DNA of 64,000 nt, taken from contig NZ_JACCBY010000001.1 in the NCBI RefSeq assembly GCF_013409985.1, forward strand, positions 434,001 through 498,000. The letters run 5' to 3'. Positions within the stretch are counted from its first letter, which is position 1, and every line of letters begins with the position of its first letter. Below, piece by piece: positions 8,271 to 16,099 of this stretch. Under the pieces are notes generated by a model. That model was not told the DNA's origin and ran no database searches. It worked only from the letters and a program-made list of their open reading frames with translations. The stretch is from Sphingomonas melonis (GTDB lineage: Bacteria > Pseudomonadota > Alphaproteobacteria > Sphingomonadales > Sphingomonadaceae). The translations under genes and the position numbers were made by a program.

Positions 8271-8590
8271 GCGCGCGTCCAGGCATAGGCCCGCGTCGTC
8301 GTCGTCACGGCGACGCGATACCAGTCGTACCAGGTCGCGCGGCCGCGGTCGCGGATCGCGACATGGTCGGGGTGGTCGCGCCACGCCTGTGCGCTCGCCG
8401 TGTCCGCCCAATAGCTGATCGTGATGCCGATGCCGGCGGCATCGCGCACGCTGTCGACGCCGCGATAGCCCGGCTGCGCCGCGGCCAGGGCGTCCATCGC
8501 GGCCGCGGCGGCATCGTAGCCGTCCGGATCGACGCCGTTGCGCTGCGAAACGAAGATCACCGCCACCTCGCCTTCGGTCTTCCGCTGCAT
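8267..8590 (-). CDS. Antibiotic biosynthesis monooxygenase (ABM) domain protein
   Basis: A 107-residue small protein with the dimeric alpha/beta-barrel ABM pattern: VAVIFVSQRN as strand 1, a PGYRGVDSVRD loop, ITISYWADTASAQAWRDHPDH with the conserved W/H block, and a C-terminal WYDWYRV strand. Members include cofactor-independent quinol monooxygenases and heme-degrading enzymes, but many have no known substrate. It overlaps the MFS exporter by four bases, so the pair probably serves one process such as handling and export of a small toxic compound (inference). Confidence 0.85.
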   Translation of the reverse strand: MQRKTEGEVAVIFVSQRNGVDPDGYDAAAAAMDALAAAQPGYRGVDSVRDAAGIGITISYWADTASAQAWRDHPDHVAIRDRGRATWYDWYRVAVTTTTRAYAWTRA

Positions 8591-8782
8591 AGCCGCTTGC
8601 CCTCCATGCCGACGTGCGTCGCACCCGTCCTACGCCGCGGCGCGCATGGAGCAAGCGGGGCCGTGCTGCGATGAACCGCGATGCCAAACGCAACCCTGCG
8701 TCTTGAAACGCGTTCGGGAAACGTGGCACGGGGTGTCACCCGCGTGTCGACGCGGGCCGATCACGAGAACGACAGGAACACG

Positions 8783-9394
8783 ATGCCCAGTCCGACCACC
8801 GCCGCCCGGCGCAATTCCCGTCCTGCCGGCGTGCCGAGTCCGGTCGCGATGTTCTTCCAGGGGTTCCTCAAGCATCCGGTGATGGTCGGCTCGATCATCC
8901 CGTCGTCGGACAAGCTGATCCGCAAGATGCTCGGCCCGGTCGACTGGAACGCCTGCAAGCTGTTCGTCGAATACGGCCCCGGCGTCGGCACCTTCTGCCG
9001 CCCGATCCTCGAGCGGATGGCACCGGACGCGACGCTGATCGCGATCGACACCAATGCCGATTTCATCCGCTACCTGGATCACACCATCACCGATTCGCGC
9101 TTCGTAGCAGTCGAGGGGTCGGCAGCGGACGTCGAGCAGATCGTCCGCGATCACGGCCACGACCACGCCGATTACGTGCTGTCGGGCCTGCCCTTCTCGA
9201 CTTTGCCCGCCGGGGTCGGCCCGGCGATCGCGTCGGCGACGCATCGCGTGCTGCGCACCGGCGGCGCGTTCCTGGTCTATCAGTTCTCGCCGAAGGTGAA
9301 GGATTTCCTCACCCCGCATTTCGATTCGATCGATCACGACATGGAATGGTGGAACGTGCCGCCCGCCCAGCTCTATTGGGCATGGAAGGATTGA
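8783..9394 (+). CDS. Class I SAM-dependent methyltransferase, phospholipid N-methyltransferase-like
   Basis: A 203-residue Rossmann-fold methyltransferase. The SAM-binding motif I is VEYGPGVGTFCRP (about residues 55-67); an acidic motif II (LIAIDTNADFIRYLD) follows, then the post-II GLPFSTLP block. The start of the catalytic region (FFQGFLKHPVMVGSIIPSSDKLIRKM) is typical of Rhodobacter-type PmtA and related rRNA-dimethyltransferase-like proteins. A role in methylating a lipid headgroup such as phosphatidylethanolamine is plausible but unproven. An AGGAA Shine-Dalgarno supports ATG 8783. A phospholipase-D-type enzyme is encoded close by. Confidence 0.85.
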   Translation: MPSPTTAARRNSRPAGVPSPVAMFFQGFLKHPVMVGSIIPSSDKLIRKMLGPVDWNACKLFVEYGPGVGTFCRPILERMAPDATLIAIDTNADFIRYLDHTITDSRFVAVEGSAADVEQIVRDHGHDHADYVLSGLPFSTLPAGVGPAIASATHRVLRTGGAFLVYQFSPKVKDFLTPHFDSIDHDMEWWNVPPAQLYWAWKD

Positions 9395-9482
9395 TCGTAA
9401 ATCCAACGCTTAGAGAAATTTAGATGCGTTTTCGGTTTCGAATCCGCTTCCATTTTATACGAGGTTAAGGTACCCGTCCGTA

Positions 9483-9968
9483 ATGGACGCACCCAAGCTC
9501 TCGTCTGCGCTGTTCCTGCACGATTCGGCGATCCGTCGCGGCATGGAATTGATGATCTTCGCCCAGTCCCGGTTCGTCCGCAGCGCGGACGAAAAGCTCG
9601 CCGAAATCGGCCTGGGACGGGCGCATCATCGCGCAATGTACCTCATCGGCCGTAAGCCCGACATCACGGTCGGCGAACTGCTCATGCTGCTTGGCGTCAC
9701 CAAACAGTCGCTCGGTCGGGTGATGAAGGATCTGGTCGACCGCGATCTCGTCAAGATGCGGCACGGCGACCTCGACCGCCGCCACCGCCTGCTGCGGCTG
9801 ACCGACAGCGGCGAGGTGCTGGAACAGGCGCTGTACGAAGAGCAGCGCGACAAGATGGCACGCGCCTATTCGCATGCGGGGCAGGACGCGGTCGCGGGCT
9901 ATTGGTCGGTGCTCGAGGCGCTGATCCCAGACGCGGCGCGGGTGCACGTCGACGCGCTGGGGCGTTGA
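9483..9968 (+). CDS. MarR-family transcriptional regulator
   Basis: A 161-residue winged-helix protein. The recognition helix region is ITVGELLMLLGVTKQSLGRVM (about 60-80), followed by the beta-wing KMRHGDLDRRHRLLRLTDSG, with dimerisation helices at both ends. The upstream 88 bp (9395-9482) is unusually AT-rich for this genome, fitting a promoter/operator region, but I could not define a convincing -35/-10 pair. The neighbours are a lipid-type methyltransferase upstream and a convergent phospholipase-D-like gene. The ligand is unknown. Confidence 0.92.
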   Translation: MDAPKLSSALFLHDSAIRRGMELMIFAQSRFVRSADEKLAEIGLGRAHHRAMYLIGRKPDITVGELLMLLGVTKQSLGRVMKDLVDRDLVKMRHGDLDRRHRLLRLTDSGEVLEQALYEEQRDKMARAYSHAGQDAVAGYWSVLEALIPDAARVHVDALGR

Positions 9969-9995
9969 CACCGGGGGGCTTCGACAAGCCCCGCC

Positions 9996-11165
9996 CTATT
10001 CGTCGATGCCGAAATTGAGGCCGCGCGATACGCCGGGATCGACCACCGCGATCATCAGATAGGCGAAGAACTGGCGGATGCGCTGCACCGGCCCGGTATG
10101 CGCCTTGTACCATGCCTTGGTGATCGGCTGCGAGCGCGCGATCTCGCCCTCGACATAGCTGCGGACGTGATCGGCAAAGGCGCGGTCCTCGACGCGGAAC
10201 ATCAATTCCATGTTGATGAACAGGCTGCGCATATCGAAATTGGCCGAGCCGATGTGCACCGCATCGTCGATCACGTACAATTTGGTGTGCAGCTTGGTCG
10301 GCTGATATTCGTACAATTCCACGCCCTTGCGCAGCAGGCCGGCATAGGTGAAGCGCGCCGCGGCGATCGTCGCGGCATTGTCGGACTTGGCGGCGGTGAC
10401 GATCCGCACCTTGGCCTTGCGCCGCCCCGCCTTGTCGAGCCGGCGCAGGATGGTGGGCGAGGGGGTGAAATAGGCGGCGATGATGTCGATCCGCCTGCCG
10501 CGGCGCAGGTCGTCGCGCACCGCGCGCGCCCAGGGTGACAGCCGCCGCGTCGGGCCGCCGATCAGCCAGCGGGTCAGCCCACGCGCCTCGCTCCACCGCG
10601 ACAGCGCCTTGTTGAGGTGGCGTACCTTGCCCTTGGGCGCGCGCACCCACGCGTGCAGCGCGTCGAAATAGCCGGCCAGCCGCCCCGCCGCCGGTCCCTC
10701 GACCAACAGGCCCAGGTCGCGCCACGCCGCTTCGGCCGGGGTGCCGAAATAATCGTCCTCGACGTTGAAGCCCCCAATGATGATGCGCTGGCGGTCGCTG
10801 CCGGCATCGGCGAGCGCCAGTTTCTGGTGGTTGCGCAGCAGATAGCGGCGGCCGAACCGCGGCGAGAAGCGGCACACCGACACGCCCGCCTCGCGCAGCG
10901 GTGCGTAGAAGCTTTCGTCGGTCTCGCTGCCGAAGCCGTCGACGATCAGCGCGGTGGCGACGCCGCGTGCCGCCGCGGCGATCAGCGCGGCGTTGACGCG
11001 CCGGCCGGTCGCGTCGTCCGCATAGATATAATAGAGGATGCGCAGGTCGCTTTGCGCCCCGTCGATCAGCGTCAGCAGCGCGTCGAGCCGCCGCGGCCCG
11101 GTGTCGAGCAGCGTCAACCGGTTGCCGTCGACGGTGAACGTCGGCTGGGGGGCGGGGGCGGCCAT
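9996..11165 (-). CDS. Phospholipase D-like protein (cardiolipin synthase type)
   Basis: A 389-residue protein with two HKD phosphodiesterase motifs: NHQKLALAD in the first half and LHTKLYVIDDAVHIGSANFD in the second, both keeping the H-x-K-x4-D pattern plus the downstream GxxN. The two-motif arrangement in one chain and the C-terminal RGLNFGI segment fit the cardiolipin synthase/phosphatidyltransferase branch. There is no N-terminal transmembrane pair, unlike E. coli ClsA. The start is uncertain: ATG 11165 is used, and an in-frame ATG at 11234 would add 23 basic residues and abut the rpoZ promoter. It is divergent from rpoZ. Confidence 0.85.
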   Translation of the reverse strand: MAAPAPQPTFTVDGNRLTLLDTGPRRLDALLTLIDGAQSDLRILYYIYADDATGRRVNAALIAAAARGVATALIVDGFGSETDESFYAPLREAGVSVCRFSPRFGRRYLLRNHQKLALADAGSDRQRIIIGGFNVEDDYFGTPAEAAWRDLGLLVEGPAAGRLAGYFDALHAWVRAPKGKVRHLNKALSRWSEARGLTRWLIGGPTRRLSPWARAVRDDLRRGRRIDIIAAYFTPSPTILRRLDKAGRRKAKVRIVTAAKSDNAATIAAARFTYAGLLRKGVELYEYQPTKLHTKLYVIDDAVHIGSANFDMRSLFINMELMFRVEDRAFADHVRSYVEGEIARSQPITKAWYKAHTGPVQRIRQFFAYLMIAVVDPGVSRGLNFGIDE

Positions 11166-11218
11166 CGCCGTGTGTGTGGCGACTGCGCCGCCGCGGCACA
11201 AGCGCAGCCGCGCTTTTC

Positions 11219-11247
11219 TTGACTTTGCGGGCATAGGGGCCTAGTGC
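11219..11247 (+). promoter_or_regulatory. Probable sigma-70 promoter of rpoZ
   Basis: TTGACT (11219-11224), a 17-nt spacer, then TAGTGC (11242-11247). This places the start of transcription about 34 nt ahead of the rpoZ ATG. The -35 matches the TTGAC core favoured by alphaproteobacterial housekeeping sigma factors; the -10 is weaker. Confidence 0.6.
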
Positions 11248-11287
11248 CCCGCCTTCACTGCATCGGTATTTGCGAAGGAAAGCGTCC

Positions 11288-11632
11288 ATGGCGCGCGTCA
11301 CTGTCGAGGATTGCGTCGACAAGATCCCCAACCGCTTCGATCTGGTCCTGTTCGCCGCGCAGCGCGCGCGACAGATCTCGGGCGGCGCAGAGCTGCTGCT
11401 CGATCGCGATCGCGACAAGAACCCGGTCGTCGCGCTGCGCGAGATCGCCGACGAGCTGGTCCGTCCGGACAATCTCGAAGAGGCGGTGATCAACAGCCTG
11501 CAGCGTGTCCAGATCGACGACGACGACGAAGTCGATGCGGTCGGCTCGCTGTCGGCCTCGGCCGAGGCGCTCCGCCTGACGGCCGCCGCGCCGCCGCGGA
11601 ACCAGAATCTCGGCGCCGATTACGACGGGTGA
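11288..11632 (+). CDS. rpoZ: RNA polymerase omega subunit
   Basis: A 114-residue omega subunit starting [20 protein letters not shown], the near-invariant alphaproteobacterial omega N-terminus, with the RARQISGG and ALREIADE blocks of the conserved fold. The C-terminal 35 residues are acidic and variable. It stabilises beta-prime and assists RNA polymerase assembly. The ATG follows an AAGGAAAG Shine-Dalgarno. In many alphaproteobacteria rpoZ precedes the ppGpp synthetase gene, but here a repeat-rich intergenic region follows instead. Confidence 0.96.
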   Translation: MARVTVEDCVDKIPNRFDLVLFAAQRARQISGGAELLLDRDRDKNPVVALREIADELVRPDNLEEAVINSLQRVQIDDDDEVDAVGSLSASAEALRLTAAAPPRNQNLGADYDG

Positions 11633-11681
11633 GGGATCGGTCAGCGGATTAGCCTGCTAATCCGCGTCCCGGACCGATCCC
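11633..11681 (+). terminator. Nested palindrome after rpoZ, probable transcription end
   Basis: An outer stem GGGATCGGTC (11633-11642) / GACCGATCCC (11672-11681) encloses an inner hairpin GCGGATTA (11644-11651) / TAATCCGC (11658-11665). It begins directly after the rpoZ stop codon. No T tract follows, so termination is inferred from position and stem strength only. Confidence 0.45.
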
Positions 11682-12096
11682 TGGCCAGCGGGCGGCTGGC
11701 CCGACTGACGACGCGGCTTTGCCGCGTCGTTTGCGTTTGGGGGCATGGGCGTCCTCCCACCCGTCATCCCCGCGGAGGCGGGGATCCATAAACGCTGACG
11801 TCCATGACTGGAGCCGCGGGACCCGCAGGTATGGATTCCCGCCTGCGCGGGAATGACAATTTTGGGAGGGAGGAACGCGGCCCCACCCCTTCGTCATCCC
11901 GGCGAAAGCCGGGACCCATGGTCACGGTGTCGCGGGAGATCCGTGCACCATCAGCCGCCCGCATCCATGGGTCCCGGCTTTCGCCGGGATGACGAGGGTG
12001 GGGGCAGGGATGGCGTTGGCCCCCGCCGCAACAAAGCCGCGTCGTGAGTCGTCGCGTGCCGCGACGCTGGCCGAGCAGGTCAGCGGACCCGCTGCG
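11682..12096. repeat. Intergenic cluster of inverted repeats between rpoZ and rlmE
   Basis: About 415 bp without a gene. It holds two inverted pairs built from the same unit: GTCATCCCCGC...GGGGATCCAT near 11763 with its inverse ATTCCCGCCTGCGCGGGAAT near 11832, and GTCATCCCGGCGAAAGCCGG near 11893 with its exact inverse near 11973-11993. ACGACGCGG / CCGCGTCGT hairpins occur at the left end and again near 12040. The stem AGGTCAGCGG / CCGCTGACCT (about 12076-12113) reaches into the rlmE stop and probably terminates that convergent gene. Confidence 0.75.
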
Positions 12097-12768
12097 CTAC
12101 TCCGCTGACCTGCCCTTGAATCCCTGCGCCACCACGAACCATTCGACCGAGCCCTTGCGGCTCGACGGCGGCTTGGCGTGCTTCACCGTGGCGAAGTTGC
12201 GCTTCATCTCGGCGACCAATTGCTGGTCCGCGCCGCCGGCGAACACCTTCGACACGAACGTGCCGCCCTTCTCCAGCACCTCGACCGCGAAGGCCAGGGC
12301 GGTCTCGACCAGCGCCATCGTGCGCAGCGCATCGGTCTGCGGGTGGCCGACCGTGTTCGCCGCCATGTCCGACAGCACCAGGTCGGGCGCGCCGCCCAGC
12401 GCCTCGATCAATTTGCCCGGCGCGGCATCGTCCATGAAGTCCATCTCGAAGATCGTCACGCCGTCGATCGGATCGACCGGCAACAGGTCGATGCCGACCA
12501 CCGACGCCTTGGGCAGGCGGCGCTTGATCACCTGGCTCCAGCCGCCCGGCGCGATGCCGAGATCGACGACGCGCTTCGACCCGCGGATGATCCCGAACCG
12601 CTCGTCGAGCTCGATCAGCTTGTAGGCGGCGCGGCTGCGATAGCCCTCCGCCTTGGCGCGTTTGACATAGGGATCGTTGAGCTGGCGTTCGAGCCAGCGC
12701 GTCGACTGCGCGGTGCGTCCGCGTGCCGTCTTCACCCGCGTGCGCAGGCCGCCACCATCACGGCTCAA
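12097..12768 (-). CDS. rlmE: 23S rRNA (uridine-2552 2'-O) methyltransferase RlmE
   Basis: A 223-residue FtsJ/RrmJ-family enzyme that methylates the ribose of U2552 in the A-loop of 23S rRNA. The fold starts after an RSRAAYKLIELDERFG segment with the catalytic Lys. The SAM site is VVDLGIAPGGWSQV, followed by VLSDMAANTVG with the catalytic Asp and GGTFVSKVFAG with the second Lys, completing the K-D-K-E tetrad pattern. It lies 13 nt downstream of the Ppx/GppA gene on the same strand, so the two probably form an operon. Confidence 0.95.
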   Translation of the reverse strand: MSRDGGGLRTRVKTARGRTAQSTRWLERQLNDPYVKRAKAEGYRSRAAYKLIELDERFGIIRGSKRVVDLGIAPGGWSQVIKRRLPKASVVGIDLLPVDPIDGVTIFEMDFMDDAAPGKLIEALGGAPDLVLSDMAANTVGHPQTDALRTMALVETALAFAVEVLEKGGTFVSKVFAGGADQQLVAEMKRNFATVKHAKPPSSRKGSVEWFVVAQGFKGRSAE

Positions 12769-12781
12769 GGGATATTCCTCT

Positions 12782-13825
12782 TCACGGTCGGGGACTCCCC
12801 ATCAAACGTCGCAAAATGCCCTCGCGGATGCCGCGATCGGCGATGCCGAGCCGTTCGGCCGGCCAGAGATCGAGGATCGTCTCGAGGATCGCGCAGCCGG
12901 CGACGACCAGATCGGCGCGCTCCGATCCGATACAGGCGAGCTGCGCGCGTTCGCGCACCGACTTGCGCGACAGGTCCGCGCTGATCCGCCGCATCGCATC
13001 GGCGGGCACGATCAGTCCGTCGACCTGCGCACGGTCGTAATGGCTGAGCCCGAGATGGACGCTGCCGAGCGTCGTCACCGTGCCGCTGGTGCCGAGCAGC
13101 CGCGGCCGCGCCACCTTCCTGGGCAGGCGCGCGGCGAAGCCGGCGAAGCTCTCCGCGACGATGCTGCGCATCCGCTCGTACGCCGCGAGCCGGCCGCTCT
13201 CGCCCTCGCCGCCACCGGCATGTTCGGTCAGCGACACCACGCCCCACGGCGCCGAATGCCAGTCGAGCACGCGCGGCATCGCGCCCGGCTTGGTGTCGAT
13301 CAGCACCAGTTCGGTCGAGCCGCCGCCGATGTCGAAGATCAGCGCCGGATCGTCGCCCGGCTCGATCAGCGCATGGCAGCCGAGCACGGCGAGCCGCGCC
13401 TCCTCCTCCGCCGAGATGATGTCGAGGTGGATGCCGGTCTCGGAATAGGCGCGGGCGATGAAGTCGGTGCCGTTGGCGGCGCGCCGGCACGCCTCGGTCG
13501 CCACCGAGCGCGCGAGCGTGACGTTGCGGCGCTTCAGCTTGTCGGCGCAGACGCGCAGCGCCGCGATGGTCCGCTCGATCGCGGTATCGCTCAGCCGCCC
13601 GGTCGCGGCCAGGCCTTCGCCGAGTCGCACGATTCGCGAGAAGGCATCGACCACCGCGAACCCGTCGCCCTGCGGGCGCGCGATCAGCAGGCGGCAATTG
13701 TTGGTGCCGAGATCCAATGCGGCAAAGGCCTGCGCATCGGACCAGCGGCCGCGAGGCGGCCGGCTCGGCGCCGGACGGGCAGGGGAGTCCTGCCGGTACG
13801 GCATTCGGGCGGATCGATCCCCCAT
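12782..13825 (-). CDS. Ppx/GppA family phosphatase
   Basis: A 347-residue actin-fold exopolyphosphatase / pppGpp-phosphohydrolase relative. It has the phosphate-1 loop ALDLGTNNCRLLIA (about 33-46), the catalytic-region ISAEEEARLA, the phosphate-2 loop IFDIGGGSTELVLID and a C-terminal LLGTSGTVTTLGS block. It lacks the long C-terminal HD-like domain of E. coli Ppx, as is usual for the short alphaproteobacterial form. Whether polyphosphate or pppGpp is the substrate cannot be told from sequence. It is first in a two-gene unit with rlmE. Confidence 0.92.
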   Translation of the reverse strand: MGDRSARMPYRQDSPARPAPSRPPRGRWSDAQAFAALDLGTNNCRLLIARPQGDGFAVVDAFSRIVRLGEGLAATGRLSDTAIERTIAALRVCADKLKRRNVTLARSVATEACRRAANGTDFIARAYSETGIHLDIISAEEEARLAVLGCHALIEPGDDPALIFDIGGGSTELVLIDTKPGAMPRVLDWHSAPWGVVSLTEHAGGGEGESGRLAAYERMRSIVAESFAGFAARLPRKVARPRLLGTSGTVTTLGSVHLGLSHYDRAQVDGLIVPADAMRRISADLSRKSVRERAQLACIGSERADLVVAGCAILETILDLWPAERLGIADRGIREGILRRLMGSPRP

Positions 13826-13936
13826 AGCCGTGGTGACTTTCTATTTTGTACTGCCGTCGCGGGACGATACCCACTCGGTGCTTGCCCCCTAGGTAGCGTG
13901 GCGCGGGGCTTGCGACAAGCGGAGGCGCGTTTGCCG

Positions 13937-13965
13937 TTGACAGCCCTGCACCCGCACCCTAGATG
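13937..13965 (+). promoter_or_regulatory. Sigma-70 promoter of tRNA-Gln
   Basis: A consensus -35 TTGACA (13937-13942), a 17-nt spacer and -10 TAGATG (13960-13965). The predicted start (about 13972) is only a few bases ahead of the mature tRNA 5' end at 13979. Confidence 0.8.
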
Positions 13966-13978
13966 CGCCGCCTGCGAT

Positions 13979-14052
13979 TGCCCGATCCTCTAATGGTAAG
14001 AGAGCGGACTCTGACTCCGTCAATCAAGGTTCGAATCCTTGTCGGGCATCCA
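13979..14052 (+). tRNA. tRNA-Gln (anticodon CTG)
   Basis: A complete cloverleaf with encoded CCA: acceptor TGCCCGA / TCGGGCA, D-arm CTC-TAATGGTAA-GAG, anticodon arm GCGGA / TCCGT with loop CTCTGAC (anticodon CTG), T-arm AAGG-TTCGAAT-CCTT, discriminator T and CCA at 14050-14052. It reads codon CAG. It has its own strong promoter. The gene immediately downstream begins only 26 nt after the tRNA. Confidence 0.95.
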
Positions 14053-14078
14053 GTTTTCATCGCCGCACGGGCGATTTC

Positions 14079-14912
14079 TTGTCACCGCTGAACCCGGATG
14101 TCGTGCTCGGCATCGACGCTGCCTGGACCGCGACGCGGCCGAGCGGGGTGGCGCTTGCCGTGCGGCGGGCGGGACGGTGGACGCTGCGCGCGGTCGTGCC
14201 GTCCTATGGGCATTTCCTGGCGCTCGCGCGCGGCGAGGCGCTGGACGGCGCGCCGATGGGAGCGGTGCCGGACGTGGTGGCGCTGCTCGATGCGGCGCAG
14301 AAGCTGGCGGGAACGCCCGTCGGGCTGGTCGCGATCGACATGCCGCTGGCGCACACACCGATCGTCGCACGGCGGCCGTCAGATAATGCGATCGCGCGGG
14401 CGTTCGGGGCGTGGCATTGCGCCACCCATTCGCCGAGCGCCGACCGGCCGGGGGTGCTGAGCGATGCGTTGCGCGCGGGCTTCGCCGCCGCCGGCTATCC
14501 GTTGCGGACCCGCGACGCGACCGCCGGCGGGCTGATCGAGGTCTATCCGCATCCGGCGCTGGTGCGTCTCGCCGGCGCTACGCGGCGCCTGCCGTACAAG
14601 GCGGGCAACAGCGCCAGATATTGGCCGGGCGAATCGCTCGCGGTGCGCCGCGGCCGGCTGCATGCCGAGTGGCGGCGGATCGCGGCGCTGCTCGCGACGC
14701 GGTTCGCGGGGCTGGCCGATCATCTGCCGCCGCTGGCGCAAGACGCCAGCGGCGCGGCGGCCAAGGCGCATGAGGACATGCTCGACGCGATCGTCTGCGC
14801 CTGGGTCGGTGTCACCGCCCTCGACGGCGCGGCGGACGCCTATGGCGATGAGGAGTCGGCGATCTGGGTGCCGCGCGCGCTGCCGGGAACCGGGGCAGGC
14901 ACGACCGGTTGA
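14079..14912 (+). CDS. DUF429 domain protein
   Basis: A 277-residue protein of the DUF429 family, whose predicted RNase-H-like nuclease fold opens with a GIDAAWT strand (acidic residue in strand 1), followed by IDMPLAHT in the middle and a DAIVCAWVGVTALDG block near the C-terminus; these carry the conserved acidic residues. The start is weak: TTG at 14079 is used because it gives a full N-terminal strand, with a GTG at codon 9 as an alternative; no clear Shine-Dalgarno is seen. Function is unknown. It lies just after tRNA-Gln and 7 nt before the isochorismatase-fold gene, probably in one transcript. Confidence 0.82.
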   Translation: MSPLNPDVVLGIDAAWTATRPSGVALAVRRAGRWTLRAVVPSYGHFLALARGEALDGAPMGAVPDVVALLDAAQKLAGTPVGLVAIDMPLAHTPIVARRPSDNAIARAFGAWHCATHSPSADRPGVLSDALRAGFAAAGYPLRTRDATAGGLIEVYPHPALVRLAGATRRLPYKAGNSARYWPGESLAVRRGRLHAEWRRIAALLATRFAGLADHLPPLAQDASGAAAKAHEDMLDAIVCAWVGVTALDGAADAYGDEESAIWVPRALPGTGAGTTG

Positions 14913-14919
14913 AGCGGGC

Positions 14920-15477
14920 ATGCCGACGCTCGACCCCCGCTCCACCGCCCTCATCCTCATCGACCTGCAAGACGGCATCGTTGCCGGCGACAAGGGGCCG
15001 CATAGCGCCAAGTCGGTCGTCGCCGCGGGCAAGGCGCTCGCCGGGCGCTTCCGCGCGCAGGGCGCGCCGGTGGTCCTGGTCCATGTCGGCTTCACGCCCG
15101 AGACGATGCCGAGCCGCACCGTCGACGACCCGCGCCTGCCCGCCGAGGGCACGCCGCCCGCATTCAGTACGCTGGTCGAGGGATTGCGGCAGGACGGCGA
15201 CATCGTCGTGCTCAAACATCATTGGGGCGCCTTCACCGGCACCGACCTCGACCTCCAGCTGCGTCGCCGCGGCGTGAAGACGGTGGTGATCGCCGGCATC
15301 GCGACCAATTTCGGCGTCGAATCGACCGCGCGATCCGCCTGGGAGCTGTCGTACGACGTGGTGATCGTCGAGGATGCGTGCACCTCGCGCTCGGCCGAGC
15401 TGCACGACTTCGCAATCCGCCACATCCTGCCGCAGATCGCGCGGGTGGTCAGCGTGGAGGCGGTAACGCTGGGGTGA
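14920..15477 (+). CDS. Isochorismatase-fold hydrolase (YecD-like)
   Basis: A 185-residue alpha/beta hydrolase of the isochorismatase superfamily. The catalytic Asp lies in ALILIDLQDGIV near the N-terminus and the Lys in VVLKHHWGAFTGTDL. The position normally holding the nucleophilic Cys reads GIATNFGVESTARSAWELSY, so Gly replaces Cys. The same replacement occurs in E. coli YecD and in true isochorismatases, so this is unlikely to be a Cys-dependent amidase. The substrate is unknown. ATG 14920 lies 7 nt after the DUF429 stop. Confidence 0.85.
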   Translation: MPTLDPRSTALILIDLQDGIVAGDKGPHSAKSVVAAGKALAGRFRAQGAPVVLVHVGFTPETMPSRTVDDPRLPAEGTPPAFSTLVEGLRQDGDIVVLKHHWGAFTGTDLDLQLRRRGVKTVVIAGIATNFGVESTARSAWELSYDVVIVEDACTSRSAELHDFAIRHILPQIARVVSVEAVTLG

Positions 15478-15505
15478 CGGAGTGGGTGGGCTGACGGTCT
15501 GAACC

Positions 15506-16099
15506 TCACCCCGCTTCCGCGATCAGCCTGGCGGCGGCGGCGCTGTTCCAGTCGTTGCCGCCGTTCCAGCGCCACACTTCCTTGCCGGCCGAATCGAACA
15601 GGATCGTCGTCGGCAGGTTCGCGCTCCAGCCGGTCGACAGCGCCATTGTGTCGTCGAGATAGGGCGTCAGCGTCGGCGCGCCGTGGTCCTTGAGGAACGC
15701 CGGCACCGTCGCCGCCGCACCCGTGTCCTGGCTGATCGCGGCGACGCGCACCTTGCCGCTCTTCGCCAGCGCCTCGAGCGTCGGCAGTTCGGCGACGCAC
15801 GGCCCGCACCATGTCGCCCAGAGGTTTACGAGCACCGGCTTGCCCTTGAACGCCGCCAGCGTCGTCGGCTTGCCGGCGGCATCCTTGAACGTCGTGGTGG
15901 GCGCGGCCTCGCCCTTGTGGCTGCGATCGACGCCGATCTGCGCGGTCGCGCCCGCGCCCGTCGCCTCGTCCGGAGAGGGCGCGGTCGCGTTTGCTTGCGC
16001 GTTTGCTTGCTCAGGGGGCGGGCTTTGCCTATCGCAGCCCGCGGCGGTGAGCGCCAGGAGACAGACGATCGCGACGCGCGCGGAAGAGGCCAAGAGCAT
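15506..16099 (-). CDS. TlpA-like thioredoxin-fold lipoprotein
   Basis: A 197-residue periplasmic redox protein. The N-terminus [20 protein letters not shown] is followed by a lipobox-like AAGCD, so it is probably a lipoprotein anchored at Cys. A low-complexity linker rich in Ala, Pro and Gln follows. The thioredoxin domain begins about residue 70, with the active-site WATWCGPC and a cis-Pro near LPTTILFD. Such proteins reduce or oxidise disulfides during cytochrome maturation or envelope quality control. Its ATG (minus 16097-16099) overlaps the ATG of divergent argH (16098-16100) in the palindrome CATG. Confidence 0.9.
   Translation of the reverse strand: MLLASSARVAIVCLLALTAAGCDRQSPPPEQANAQANATAPSPDEATGAGATAQIGVDRSHKGEAAPTTTFKDAAGKPTTLAAFKGKPVLVNLWATWCGPCVAELPTLEALAKSGKVRVAAISQDTGAAATVPAFLKDHGAPTLTPYLDDTMALSTGWSANLPTTILFDSAGKEVWRWNGGNDWNSAAAARLIAEAG

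Noticed and set aside
4456-8286. A 1276-codon open frame on the minus strand opposite the CDC48-type ATPase and running into the exporter
   Set aside because: Its residues are His/Arg/Asp-rich without family resemblance, and it mirrors the codon structure of the real genes; GC-rich coding DNA commonly leaves such antisense frames open.
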